Shown: positions 47,105 to 58,489 of the stretch, piece after piece
How positions within the stretch are numbered: the first letter of the stretch is position 1
Layout of the letters: every line of letters starts with the position of its first letter
DNA from: Chiridota heheva
Taxonomy: Eukaryota; Echinodermata; Holothuroidea; Apodida; Chiridotidae
Reading direction: 5' to 3'
Assembly (NCBI GenBank): GCA_020152595.1
Contig: JAIGNY010004119.1
Coordinates: 576,001-640,000, forward strand
Length of the DNA stretch: 64,000 nucleotides
Program-made: the position numbers and the translations under genes
The notes under the pieces: generated by a model
The model's database searches: none
Told to the model about the DNA's origin: nothing
Seen by the model: the letters and a program-made list of their open reading frames with translations, nothing else

Positions 47105-47390
47105 AAAAGCCATTAATTGGCGTCTTAATTGGGGGCAGGGTGAAAATATTCCCGGGTGCCAAATCCCAGGGGCGCCAAAATGACAGTTTGTCCCCGGCCG
47201 TTGGTGGTGTTCGCTACCCCCAATATAAGTCGACGCCGCCCCTGATTAATGGAATTCAGGGCCGTCGTAATTGGGGGCCGGGAGAAAATATTCCCAGGTG
47301 CAGCAATTAAAGGTCGCCAAAACCCAGGGGCGCCAACATTTAAGTTTGTCCCTGGCTGCCGGTAGTGCTTGCTACGCCTTTGTATTAAAA
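47105..47390 (+). repeat. Two tandem copies of a ~140-bp GC-rich sequence
   Basis: Copy 1 (47115-47245) and copy 2 (47265-47385) share 'taattgggggcagggtgaaa' / 'taattgggggccgggagaaa', 'atattccc', 'ccaggggcgccaa' and 'gtttgtccc'. G+C is higher than the surrounding intron. The origin is unknown. Confidence 0.75.
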
Positions 47391-47844
47391 TCAAGTGATA
47401 AACATATCACATTTCCAATATATTCAAGATCCTACATAACCCCGCTGTGTACCTTTCAATGATACACACAGTACATAGCTGAGAATATAAAGAGAACCAT
47501 ACAATTCTTTCATATCTTAGCAGTGTACCGTTGATTGCGCCATCTAAAGAGATACGTTCACTGTCCTTTCAATGGATTCAATATGTTAATTATATATCCA
47601 AACATAAACTACATACATTTTTCAGACCTCCATTTGATTTCCATTGATATATTGTACAAATTCTAATATGTATTCTTCAAAATAACAATTAACTTGTGAT
47701 GTGATGCAAAGAAAATCAATTAGAAATGAATAATTAGTGTAATTTGCATATTCCTAATTACTCCTAAACTCGTGTGTGATATGATTCCCTCTAAGCCAAA
47801 TCTCATTCAATCCCCGACATTATTTTGTATTGCTTCCTTTAAGT

Positions 47845-48015
47845 AGACCTCTATGGTGTAGTGGTTAGTGCTTTGTCCTCTCACCTGCACGTCCAGGGTT
47901 CGTATCCCAGTGGGTCTGCGACCAGTGAGTTTGCAACTGGTTATTAAAGGCTGTGGCTGTCTTGATATAATGTCCAGCACTGGATGCTTTTGAGACGTTA
48001 AACCTTGCTATGCTA
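47845..48015 (+). mobile_element. tRNA-derived SINE (Glu/Asp-like head)
   Basis: 'ctatggtgtagtggttagtg' and 'ccagggttcgtatcccagtg' are good A- and B-box matches. The body continues 'tggatgcttttgagacgtta'. The acceptor stem is not paired. Confidence 0.65.
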
Positions 48016-48076
48016 ATTATTACAAAAGACACATACTTCACCATATAAATTATAGGAAACACAACTGTCCGTAGAT

Positions 48077-49720
48077 ATGTCTCATTTAAAATCACGAAAT
48101 CCGCATGTTATCATAATCAACAACCTGAAACTAAAATGCAACAGCTCCCTCAACATCCTCCGACTCCTCTCCAATACCACTTGGGGTGCGAACCGCTATG
48201 CTCTCCTCAAAATTTTTAGGCTCACCATTCGTGCCAAGCTTGACTATGGCAATATTGTCTACTGTGTTGCTCACAACTCATACCTCAACCATATCAACAC
48301 CATCCAAAATGCCTTCATCATCAGCCTTCATGTTGAAGCCAATGAACCCCCTTTTCTACTTAGATGTAGAAAGCTTAGCCTCTCCTATGCTTTTAGAGTC
48401 CTCACCAACACTCAGAACCCTGTTTACAACCTCATTAGGTACCCCAATTTCTCCACCCTCTTTGATAGGACTAAAACCCTATCCCCTCCCTTCAGCTTAC
48501 GCATTAAATCAGACCTCTTCCATCTTGGCATCAACCCCACCACTACTCTCGGCACCTTCTCCTGGCCCACTTTTCCTCCTTGGGCCACCCCCCTCCCTTC
48601 TGTCCACCTGGGCCTCTCCACTCATCACAAAACTCAAACCCACCCTAACCTCTTCATCAATCTCCACAACCAAATCAAAGACCAACTCTAAAATTACACC
48701 TCCATCTATACTGATGGCTCCAAGGAAGGCAACAAGACAGCTGCTGCTGCCGTCATCCAAGACATCACCCTCAGTAGCAGACTTCCCGACTACTCATCCA
48801 TCTTTTCAGCCGAGGCTAAGGCCATTCTCCTCGCCCTCAACTTTATTGAGTACTCTCCGCTCAGCCACTTTGCCATTTTCTCCGACTCAAAGGCTGTTTT
48901 TACTTCTTTACTCAATCTTAAATGGGATAACTTCACATCCCACCTCCTCCTCCGGAAACTCCTTTTGCCCACCCTTTGCAGGAAAAGTATTCTTTTCTTC
49001 TGGATCCCTGGCATCCCTGGAAATGACAGGGCTGGTGTAGCCACTAAGCTTGCCCTCAACCTCCTCCCTACCCCTTTTCCCAAAACCCTTTCTGACATCA
49101 AACCGCTTATCGCTTCCCTTGTTCGTGACCGTTGGCAAACCTCATGGAACTCCCAAATTTATAACAAACTCCACGTCATCCAGCCCACCATTCCGATCAA
49201 ACCCACCATCAACAACCTCTCTCATATCGACAACGTTCATATTACCCGCCTTAGAATAGGTCACACCCACCTCACTCACTCCCACCTCCTTATTGGCTCC
49301 CCCAACCCCTCTGCAACAATTGCCATTGCACCCTCACAATCCATCACATTCTCCTTGCTTGCCCCTTTTACAACCTTCCCAGAGCTTTCCTTGCTCCCCA
49401 CAACTCAATTGCTGAGTTCAATTGCTGAGTTTTTCCAGAAAATCCTCCGGATAAAATTATCTCCTTCCTTCATCATGCTTCCCTCTATACCATATTTAAT
49501 TCTCCTCTTCCACCCCCTCTCTCTACTATGTTTTTGTTTCACCCATGCACCTCCTCTCTCGCTCACAACTTTCTGACTTTTTGTTCTTGAATTTCTCTCA
49601 TTCTCCCCCTGTTTCCTTTCCTTCCTACCTCTAGAATGATCTAACCTCTCAGGCACAATTTGACCCTCGTTGTCATGGTGCCGTTAAGCTCTCATCAAAC
49701 AAACAAACGAACAAACTTTC
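48077..49720 (+). mobile_element. RNase H-type non-LTR retrotransposon, fullest copy
   Basis: One frame runs 48077-49300 with a single TAA (48689-48691). It reads RT thumb and C-terminal pieces (LKSRNPHVIIINNLKLKC, WGANRYALLKIFRLTIRAKL), then an RNase H domain: YTDGSKEG, SAEAKAILLAL, FSDSKAV, WIPGIPGNDRAG. The C-terminal part is RLRIGHTHLTHSHLL. A one-base loss in a C-run (near 49300) shifts the last segment. It ends with the '(aaac)n' tail. The RT core is missing at the 5' end. It gives the key to six shorter copies in the window. Confidence 0.85.
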
Positions 49721-49960
49721 ATATAAGATAAACATGCTTGACCATTGAAGTAATTCTTTAATATCTCCTTAACGGAATAAGATTTTTGAATGCTTTCTTT
49801 ACCATTTTGTTTCTTTTAGAGTCCTCTTTCATATAAGGTGGACATGCTTGACCACTGAACTAATTCTTTAATATCTCCTTAACGGAATAAGATTTTGTAA
49901 TGCTTTCTACACTTTTGTTTCTTTAAAAGTCCTCTTTCACTGATCTAATCCTTTAAGTAA
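49721..49960 (-). mobile_element. 'ggattagtt' MITE ends, tandem
   Basis: 'catataagataaacatgctt' and 'catataaggtggacatgctt', each followed by 'gaccaytgaa' and 'atctccttaacggaataaga', show two near-identical ends in tandem about 105 bp apart. They match the reverse end of the family at 28430-28540. Confidence 0.65.
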
Positions 49961-50271
49961 TGGAGGAGGAAATTTGTGTGGCTGTTCTTTTACAACTGAT
50001 TCCTCCTTCACCTACTATTTCTCCTCCAACCTGCTATGTTCTACGCATTTTTGTTCGTCTTCTCTTAGACTGTACCTTTGTTAATTGAGGGAAGAATATA
50101 TTTCGGTCGTCCTATCTTTCAATATGAATTTGATGGATTGTTTTCCAAGAAAAGGGTATGGGTGCAATAGACTGAAATGATTGTGTAGAGAGCAGTAACG
50201 TCCCCAAAGTTTTACCCTGTGTCTAATCAGTTTATAGCTACCTAGTACCTAACCATCATGCATCAAACATG

Positions 50272-50673
50272 CATGATGATCCAAGAGGCCTATTAAAAAC
50301 TTGTCCAGAAACCATTCAACACAAAAACCACAATCTATCTACCAATTATCATCTACGTAAGTACTTTTATTCTTTTTTTTTTAATCCTCCAGGCACTAAT
50401 TGAAGAAAACTATTATTGAATCGAATGGTTGGCTTGGCCCAGAAAATAAGATCTCCAAACCACAATTCACTAAAAGGACTGTGTAGCTGTGAATAGCCAG
50501 CAATTTAGTTTGTTATTCACTGTGGTTAATCAAGCATTGGTGTTAATGAAAGAGCCTAGGAGAGTGAGACTTAGTGGAGACAGGGGTTGGAAAAATATGA
50601 TCTCCTGACTTGTTCCATGATTTGCCAATCGGGACTTGGGGTTGGAAAGTAATAGGCCTCTTGGATCATCATG
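50272..50673 (+). mobile_element. 402-bp MITE, copy B
   Basis: The terminal inverted repeats of 24 bp (50272-50295 starting 'catgatgatccaag', and 50650-50673) are perfect complements. The element has the same length and reversed interior as copy A at 30258-30659. It is non-coding. Confidence 0.92.
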
Positions 50674-50933
50674 TGAAACTTGTATACATTTGCATGTTGA
50701 ATATCTAATTATTTTACCTGATTACGCCTCCCGAATCAGGCAACAATGTGCTCTTCCTTGTAGATGCCCTGGTAGAATGCTTGGTGACTAATTTTAGGTA
50801 TTGAATATATCTGGATAAATAGAAATCAGCTGGATAACAAAATGAAAACATCAAAATTTAAAATGAGAAAGTTCTTTTTTCTCTATCAATCAATAAATAT
50901 AGTTTAATGATTGCGAATCTCATTTCTTTTCAG

Positions 50934-51162
50934 CCATTGACATCAATTTTGATTTAGTCTTCACTGGTGAGGTGACTGCTCAGCACATCTCAGTTGACAA
51001 TGTCAGAGTGACTTCAAACGATGATTTCACCCTCGCTTTGTGGCTTCGAACGACTAGCTCGAGAGGTCTCATCCTCTCTCATACTGAGAAAGGTGACCTC
51101 TTCGTGGCAGAAACACTTGTGACCCTCACCGACCCGAATCAACTGAGTGTATCTATGAAAGG
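50934..51162 (+). CDS. Exon 24: LamG/pentraxin domain, part 1
   Basis: Acceptor 'tttcttttcag', donor 'ATGAAAGG|gtaggt'; 229 bp, phase 1 to 2. It reads INFDLVFTGEVTAQHISV, FTLALWLRTTSSRGLILS, LSVSMKG. FTLALWLRT is the typical jelly-roll strand of LamG/pentraxin domains. In SVEP1 the pentraxin domain follows the main EGF block, as here. Confidence 0.9.
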
Positions 51163-51308
51163 GTAGGTTACATGAAATCTAAAGCCAATGAAGGGAGGTA
51201 CTGTAGAAAGCTAGTTTTGAAGAATCTACCTCTCAGTGCAGCAAGTCACGTTTCAAATCAATTTTTTGACAGCATACGCCTCTTAACCAACATTTTCTCG
51301 ATAATCTT

Positions 51309-51374
51309 GCAGTGGTGTAGCGAGGAATGATGATCTGTCTCACTATGTTGCGGTGACATTTCATTTCATTTGAC
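51309..51374 (+). pseudogene. Decayed duplicate of exon 25's first half
   Basis: After 'atcttgcag' comes GGVARNDDLSHYVAVTF, nearly the same as SGVAVNDDLWHHVAVTY in exon 25. The copy keeps an acceptor and the right phase (GG + T) but runs to TGA after 'ttcatttcatt'. It lies in the intron 650 bp before the true exon; the conserved W is lost. Confidence 0.75.
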
Positions 51375-51963
51375 AGAGTGGCAAATATGCAAAAGTAGTT
51401 TTTCGTTTTGACATAGTGACGAATGGGCAATTAAAACAATGTTTAATTGGAAATGAATATAATTTACAAGTATCTAGTTTTCGTTATTTTTCGTATATTT
51501 TTGTTAATCGTATATGTACGTTATCTATTGATTATTTACAGTTAAAATGATTTATTAGTTGTAGAAACAAGAAAAAGGAACAGAAATAATAGTTATTTAC
51601 GTTTAAACACACTTGTCACTATGTCAAGATGAAAAAAAAAAAAAAAAACTTTTCCAGTCTATCCTACATTCACCACTATGTCACTTTTGTTGTTAAGCTA
51701 AGAGGAGGAAGGGGGAAAGAGGGGGAGAGGGGGGGGGGGCAAGCCCCGAAATAGTTTCAATGGTTTTTATCTTAATGGCTTTGTTGTAATTTTAATTTTG
51801 CATGGATGTTATTGGGTTTTCCCAAAAAAGTCGAGCCATGACTCATCTGGCCTCCTCTTCCTGCACCCAGTGCCACTGATGCAGATTAGAAAACAATTGT
51901 ATCAAATTTTCACTAAAATGTAAAATGCTTATCTTTCATAAAAGTGTCTTGATACTCTTGCAG

Positions 51964-52136
51964 GGCTAAGTATTCCAGTGGTGTAGCAGTGAATGATGAT
52001 CTGTGGCACCATGTGGCTGTGACATACAAAAAAAGAATTTCTGGCCTCAAGCTATACGTCGATGGAAGTTTAGTAGTCGATAGAGTTGTCTCAGTACGGC
52101 ATACAAAAGGAAACCTGTTTGTCATTGGGCATTTGG
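51964..52136 (+). CDS. Exon 25: LamG/pentraxin domain, part 2
   Basis: Acceptor 'ctcttgcag', donor 'CATTTGG|gtgagt'; 173 bp, phase 2 to 1. It reads AKYSSGVAVNDDLWHHVAVT, then LKLYVDGSLVVD and NLFVIGHLG. DxxWHHVAVTY and LYVDG are signature strands of LamG/pentraxin domains. It joins exon 24 by GG+G. Confidence 0.92.
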
Positions 52137-53240
52137 GTGAGTAAATAAATACTCAATGAGGTTGGCAGTTTTAAACGTTAAAGGATTAGTTCAGTGGTCA
52201 GGGTAATTTATTTCAAATTATACCTTACTTTCTCTGCTATAAATGTGCAATGTGGTCTCTCATACCTGGTTCACCCCTTAATACCACCTAAACTTAATAC
52301 GAATCTGCCGTCTCTGACACCACCCAGTCTACACCGACGTCATCACATCATTTTCTTTCACTTATTTTCAGCGGTTGTCCTTGGTGCACAACTGAAACTG
52401 GTCTCATTCTATTATATTACAGCCTTTTCACCAGCTCTTTTTTCCTTCTTGTGCATACATTGGCGATATCTGTAAGTTCTAATCTCTACTACCTTGAGAG
52501 AGATCTGTGTGAGGCCTATTCGAGGTAAGAGGAGAAAAACTCGTGTTTCCATCATGACGTCTATCTTGTTGCATACACTTTATATGATGAGTTATAAATC
52601 CACGTGCGGAGCCTCTATTAATGGTTATATATATTTATTTTCATATGATGGAAGTGTTTTACAGTTTAGATAGGGTTGGCACTTAGTTTTTATTATATTT
52701 CCTGGTCTAGCGCTCCTGAACCTAGAACTGGCTCCTGAACCTAGTGTTAACATACTATGGAAGTACTCCCTTGGCTAGTATAGCTTCACCAAAAGAATCT
52801 GGCGTAACTTAGGCCATTTTCAGTTTTGAATGGTGATGCATGTGCATCATCCTAGATTTGTGAAAATGCGACCTGGTGTCTGCTTACTTTGCTGACGTGG
52901 GGATTTTTTGAGCTTAAAGGGGAGCACTCATGATTATTTTCATTATTTGTATATGCGTATATGTTAACTTTTGAGATACATTACATCGATTGTGTATAAT
53001 TTCATTCTCTATTTTGAGTGCCTCCCCCTTAGACCCTTTGTTGCATGTCTAATCTTCTTCCTCTAGGGGACCAGAAGTTCCCAGCACTACCAACAGTGAC
53101 AACAGCTGCCATTCCTTGCAATAATTTATTTTGATATTTTCTCAGAACCTTGAAAAATATATTTTTGCTGTTGGTAAATTTGACTCTTTATGCTGAGGTG
53201 TCCCCTGCTTGGTACATGTAACATTGTGACCCTAGGTGAC
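52137..53240. other. Intron part before the DIRS-like relic
   Basis: Contains one end of the 'ggattagttcagtggtc' family (52180-52230). The 52500-53240 part may be the untranslated 5' side of the DIRS-like element, but I cannot show it. Confidence 0.4.
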
Positions 53241-55770
53241 CTCCCCAATATCCTTATCTAAACCTTGGCACCCTGCTTTGAAGTGTCTGGGCATTCAGGT
53301 TTGTCTCTAGGGTGGGGAGAGTTGCTTGGTCGCTACCCCTTGGACAACAAGCTCATCAGTGAGCATGGGCCACCGTCGGACGCGGTCAGCAACAAAGTTG
53401 GCCTTGCTGAGGAAAGAGAGGTTGTGGGACCTTCCGTTTTCAACCCTCAGATTCCAATTACGGTGAAACCGCTGCCCAGTAGCACAGGGGAGACATCGCG
53501 CACATCTACGGGTAGAGTTGCCAATAGCGTGCTGTTTTCTCCCCCACCACCTGTAGACCCCCTGCCCCAAGGGGACCTGGTTCCCAAGATACTGAACATC
53601 TTGAAGGAGGTGATCCACCACAATGTCTGCCACCACGACTCCAGGAGTTAAAATCACAGTGGTGCTTACCGCCTGTGGTGGCCTTGGAAGGCCAAACCAG
53701 CAGCAAAGCAGTTCCCAGTGGCAAGCTCCCTCATGCGCAGGGCACAATGCTGGGTGCAGACCCCTGCCAAGGACTGGTCCGCCTACAACAGAGAAGCCTA
53801 CCAGGCCCTTCAAGTCCTGGACAGGGACTTCAAAGCTCTGCTTAGGACTCCTCCAGTACCCGATAAAGTTTGGAGCTTGCTTCACCACCCTAGAAACGAG
53901 CCCGGGTGGCTTTCTTAGTTGAGGGGAAGGGACCTAAGTTCCGTAGTGCGACAGTCAAACAGAGAGAGAGACAGCGCTTAAGGCCATCAACTGTGTGACT
54001 CGGTCGGCTTTAAATTCCAAGCCCTCACGACATGGTCCGCAGAGAACCTGAGGCACATCCTCAGAGATGTGAGGATCCTGCTATTGAAACACATCCTCAG
54101 TCTGTGCATCTTCAGAGATATCCAGAAGACGTATCTGAAGATGCACAGACCTGTCTGATGTAGTGTACGCTACAATAGATCAACTAGCGGTGTGACAGCG
54201 AAGGTTTCACAGGAATGACAGGAGAATGTCCTTCCTCTCCTGGGACTTGCCAAGGCAACAGCCACTGACCAGCAAAAACCTCTTCGCAGATCACTTCCAG
54301 GAGTTCCTGTCCCGCCAGGCAGGCAGGCATGATGATCTTTGGAAGAACCAGAAGTTCATGAAGAAGACTTTGCCCAGGGTACCTTCTTCACAGCCCCGGC
54401 ATGGGTCAGGTTGTCAGCGCATCAGGGACAGCAATGCACCTGATGACACAGTGCTCCCAGACCCAGCAGCTTCTAGACCTCATCACAAGTGTGGTCAGGA
54501 CAGGTCACCATTGCCCACTCAGGTCAGTGTCCTTTCACTTGTTGTACCTTCTCCTGAGGCAGGTGGAGGTAGGCAGAAGCATCTTTGATGCTCCTTCGGC
54601 TCCCCCTTGTTGGGAGGTCCAGTTGGAGGCGCTTGGGATTTTTCCACAATCAGTGGAAGGACATAATCTCTGACAGATAGGTGCTGTGCACCATCGTAGC
54701 TGGCTACAAGTTGAGAGTTCACATCTCCACCCCCTAACATCTCTCCCTCGTCAAGGGGGGCAACCTTGCATGACCTCTAAGCCAACCAAGGGAGACAGAA
54801 CAGGCCACTTTACTCAAACAGGAGATGGATGATCTTCTGCAAAAAGGAGCAATCATACCGAGGCAGGTGGGACAGGATCCGGTCGTGTCAACCTTCTTCC
54901 TAGCTCCAAAGAAGGAAACAAATGGCTCCCCATGCTTAATCTGAAGCTGCTGAACAAGTTCATTCAGCCGGTGAAGTTGAAAATGGAGACGCTGCACTCC
55001 ATTCTGCCACACTTGCACAGAGGGCTCTGGGTGACATTGATCGACCTTTCAGATGCCTACCTGCACTTTCCTATCCATAAGGAACATTACAAATTCCTGG
55101 CTCTTCAGTATGAAGGCAATTCTTTTGTCTTCTAGCCATTACCTTTCCGCCTATTCATGACCCCTCGGGTGTTTGCAAGAATCATACATGCTCTGGGAGC
55201 CCACCTTCTTAGGAGGGCATTAGAATCTTTTTTTGTATCTGGACAAATGGCTGATAGTAGCTGATGATCCATTAACAGTGTCCACCCATACCCCGCAGGT
55301 GATCTCAGTGGTGTCTTAATTGGGCTTATTAATCAACCCCCTCAAATTGGAAGAAGTCCCTTCTCAGAATCCGATCTTCCTGGGAGCAACAATAGATTTT
55401 GTCACAAGCCGGATCAGGCTGACCCAGTGCAAGCAGTTCGAGCAGGAGCAGACTTGCTTCTTTTGCAGCCCTCTTCCTTATTGAGGGCATGGCTGGTATT
55501 TCTGGGATACTTGGCCAGCTTGGTGGATATCATCCTCATGTGCAGGTTTCACATGAGGGAAGTACAATTTCACATCTTGGGACATTTCATCCCATCCTCA
55601 AGGGACTTCACAGTGCAGGTTCTTTGCATTTCAGCCATTACCAAAAGCATACTGTGGTGGTGCAACCCAGCACAATTACTGCAGTTTATACCTTTTTTCC
55701 TTTCCAAGATGGAACGAGGGAAGCTCTGGGGAGGTTGTATAGGGGGCAAGCAAGGAGAACGTGATGAATT
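53241..55770 (+). mobile_element. DIRS-like (tyrosine recombinase) retrotransposon relic
   Basis: Gag-like frames (for example ending AYQALQVLDRDFKALLRTPP, 53718-53918) are followed by RT pieces 54932-55135: LNLKLLNKFIQPVKLKMETL, IDLSDAYLHFPIHKEHYKFL, then LPFRLFMTPRVFARIIHALG. IDLSDAYLHIPI with PF.L..APR.F is typical of DIRS elements. The YLDDWL box reads YLDKWL (55236-55253). Later LRAWLVFLGYLASLVDIILM, CRFHMREVQFHILGHF (55427-55560) is the connection/RNase H region. It has many stops and no visible recombinase. Confidence 0.78.
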
Positions 55771-55774
55771 GTGA

Positions 55775-56095
55775 GGGTGCAACTCACAACTGAATTGCTG
55801 AGTTCTTCCAGAAAAATCCTCTGGATAAGATTATCTCTTTCCTTCATCATGCTTCCCTCTACAACCATATTTAATTCTCCTCTTCTACCCCCTCTCTACT
55901 CTGTTTTTGTTTCACCCATGCACCTCCTCTCTCGATCACAGCTTTCTGACTTTTTGTTCTTGAGTTTCTCTCATTCTCCCCCTGTTTCCTTTCCTTCCTA
56001 CCTCTAGAATGATCTGACCTCTCAGGCACAATTTGACCCTTGTTGTTGTGGTGCTGTTTCGTCCTCATCAAACAAACAAACAAACTTATAACTCA
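55775..56095 (+). mobile_element. 3' end of the RNase H-type non-LTR family
   Basis: 'actgaattgctgagttcttc' to 'tgacctctcaggcacaattt', then 'gtgctgtttcgtcctcatca' and '(aaac)n'. It is fused to the end of the DIRS-like relic and in the same orientation. Confidence 0.8.
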
Positions 56096-56258
56096 TGATT
56101 AAAACTGAAGAACACATTTTAACAAATTACTTATGGATATTGATCTATGTTCAGCTGATGACAACACAAAATTTGCCTGAATTATCAAAGCTTGAAACTT
56201 TGATCGACCACAACTGAAAAAGTATGCAAGCTTTTTCAAAGTTTTAAAGGGCATTTAT

Positions 56259-56359
56259 CCCTTACTCTACCAAGAGGCGATATTATCTCCGTTTTGGTTT
56301 CCCCATCTTTAACTCCGCCTCCCTAGCACATTTTCAAAAAAGTGCTGGTAGAGTAAGGG
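56259..56359. mobile_element. ~100-bp fold-back element, copy A
   Basis: It begins 'cccttactctacca' and ends 'tggtagagtaaggg', a perfect 14-bp inverted terminal repeat. The interior has 'tctccgttttggtttcccca' and 'attttcaaaaaagtgctgg'. Confidence 0.85.
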
Positions 56360-56499
56360 TTGATAAACCCGTGACAAGTGCGCCAACTCGAAAATATATG
56401 CAGCATGGTCCCGGTGGGTGGCCCAGCAGGTCACTGAAGCGGAACGAGCCCGACTCTGCTGCTTAGAAGACAGATGACCCTTCAATAATCAGCCCTTGA

Positions 56500-56608
56500 T
56501 TAACTCTTATTCTACCACGTGGCAATATTATCGCCGTTTTGGGTTCCCCATCTTTGACTCCACCTCCCGAGCGCATTTTCAAAAAAGTGCTAGTAGAGTA
56601 AGGGTTAA
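56500..56608. mobile_element. ~109-bp fold-back element, copy B
   Basis: It begins 'ttaactcttattctacca' and ends 'tagtagagtaagggttaa', an imperfect inverted repeat. Its interior matches copy A 140 bp away ('ttccccatcttTGACTCC', 'attttcaaaaaagtgctag'). Confidence 0.82.
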
Positions 56609-56906
56609 CTCATAATTTTATGTTCTTTCATATGTACATGTATAGAACCATGTCACTAGACCTTTAAGGACTAAATACTTATGAACATTAATTTTTACCA
56701 CTTGTTCCTTTTTTATATAAGTTTGAAATGCTTGAACACTAAACTAATCCTAAGGAGTTAACAGTCAAATGAAAATTGTCAAAAAAAAACAAGATAAGAT
56801 TTTAAGAGCCCTAGCTAGGATTTCAAAAGTTTATAAAAGATCATGAAAATTATCATACACCCATAGCTTTTTAAAATTTGAATGTCTGAGAACATTTTCT
56901 TGACAG

Positions 56907-57104
56907 CACAAGCAAACAGTGAAGCATCATTTAGGGGACGAGTAAGCAGGTTGAACCTGTGGAAACATACCATGACCAGGGTTCAAGTCCAGGCGTTGGC
57001 TACACAGTGCCATGTTGCTCTTCCTGGTGATGTCCTTGGAATGGAAGACTTCTTAGATGGAAATGTGAACGACGTACGCATCGAGAAACCTTCCATTTGT
57101 GATG
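56907..57104 (+). CDS. Exon 26: LamG/pentraxin domain, part 3
   Basis: Acceptor 'ttcttgacag', donor 'TGTGATG|gtaaga'; 198 bp, phase 1 to 1. It reads FRGRVSRLNLWKHTM, QVQALATQC, then GDVLGMEDFLDGNVNDVRI, SICD. The G-x-SRLNLW segment followed by LATQC is the closing part of pentraxin domains and closely resembles the SVEP1 type. Confidence 0.92.
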
Positions 57105-57560
57105 GTAAGAAAAGTATATTTAACATTAAATTTTTTAAGATAATGTTAGTTGTAATTACCTTACTGCTCCCTTGTCTGTATTGTGGAGATTGAGGCCTTT
57201 ACCACAGAATTCCATAATAGTTATTTAGTTACGTTGTTATAGTTAGTGTTATGAAGTTTTCTGTTTCTAGGTTACTAAGTACTACTTTTCTTGCACCAGC
57301 CCGAGTCAAAGTAGAATATATTTTTTAAAGAACTAGAAACATGATCAGTGGGAAACATGATCAGGAATAAGTGTGAAAATGCACACCCAGTCAAAATCAA
57401 TTCAATTTGCATTTTTAGGTTTAACCAGTCAGAAATTATGCAAATTAGTGATGCTATCTGTATAGTATGTATGCATGTATCCAAATTATAAAGGAATTGG
57501 GAATCGTTTATAAATTATAAAAATAATTGAACCTTAGGTACACAAACAAACAAACAAAAT
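57105..57560. other. Intronic sequence, nothing recognised
   Basis: No recognised feature. Confidence 0.4.
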
Positions 57561-57565
57561 AGCTA

Positions 57566-57981
57566 CAATCTTGAGCAAATCTATTGGAACAGTTCCCTGT
57601 CACAAAGAGCTAAATATTTAGTGTTGTGATTTTTGATTATATCCTTTCTTAATTTTTAACTCTCCACCCCTCCCCCTTTCCAATGTAAGATTTGTTTCAT
57701 TTAGCCTAATTTGAGAACAAAGCAAACATTAACAACATTATTGGGGGTGGAGGAGGGTTAAGATATTAATGTAGGGTAGGGGACACTGGGAACATCATGA
57801 AAGATATGCAAATGTCCTAAGAATAAAGAACTACTAATTATAAATGATAGAATATGGAAAGAAGAACCATGCACTAAGAAAAGGGCCACTGTGTGGAAGT
57901 TGAAAATAAGAATAGAAAAGTATGTTGATAAAAACAGTTACAAATTTTCACGAAGTGTTTCAACAAGTTTTGTCAAGATTG
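57566..57981. mobile_element. Tc1/mariner-type MITE, copy B (~416 bp)
   Basis: It is flanked by TA (57564-57565 and 57982-57983, within a longer 'agcta'/'tagct'-like setting). Its ends are 'caatcttgagcaaatctatt' and, in reverse, 'caatcttgacaaaacttgtt'. The interior shares blocks with copy A at 40697-41107. It is non-coding. Confidence 0.78.
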
Positions 57982-58172
57982 TAGCTGTCACTAATCCTTT
58001 AACAATCACTTCAACAGGAACAAATTTCACCTCATAATTCCATTTGATTCTTACAACTTCTTCATTCATTTCACACCATCCATCACTATTATCACGTTGA
58101 AACAGGGATTTGTAATCGTATCTGATTGTTGTTAATGAATTCCACCTCTCTGTGTGTCCATTTTCATCATAG

Positions 58173-58406
58173 TTAGTGATGACTGTTCCTCCTCATCATG
58201 TGCTGATGGTGCTACGTGTGTCGATGGATACCACAGTTTCTCCTGCCTCTGTCCTCCAGGATTAGAAGGACCAACATGCTCCCAGAACACGGATGACTGT
58301 TGGGCCAATCTGTGTGAGAACGATGGAACATGCGTGGATGGTGTTGATGACTTCTCTTGTAGGTGTACAGCAGGATACACTGGTCGACTATGCGATGTAG
58401 AGATAG
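58173..58406 (+). CDS. Exon 27: EGF 22 and EGF 23
   Basis: Acceptor 'ttttcatcatag', donor 'GAGATAG|gtaagt'; 234 bp, phase 1 to 1. EGF 22 is SDDCSSSSCADGATC, CLCPPGLEGPTC; EGF 23 is NTDDCWANLCENDGTC, CRCTAGYTGRLCD. Both are calcium-binding in type. They lie after the pentraxin domain. Confidence 0.93.
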
Positions 58407-58489
58407 GTAAGTTGCAGGAGTTTTTTTGTGTGAATCTTGTTCATATGTTACTTGTACAATGTCATCACCTAAGTTACTCAGGGGAAATC

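Noticed and set aside
47850..47925. tRNA(Glu/Asp) gene
   Set aside because: Same reasons: SINE head without a cloverleaf acceptor stem.
54226..54673. Frames of 90-120 codons as host genes
   Set aside because: They lie within the DIRS-like relic and have no independent support.
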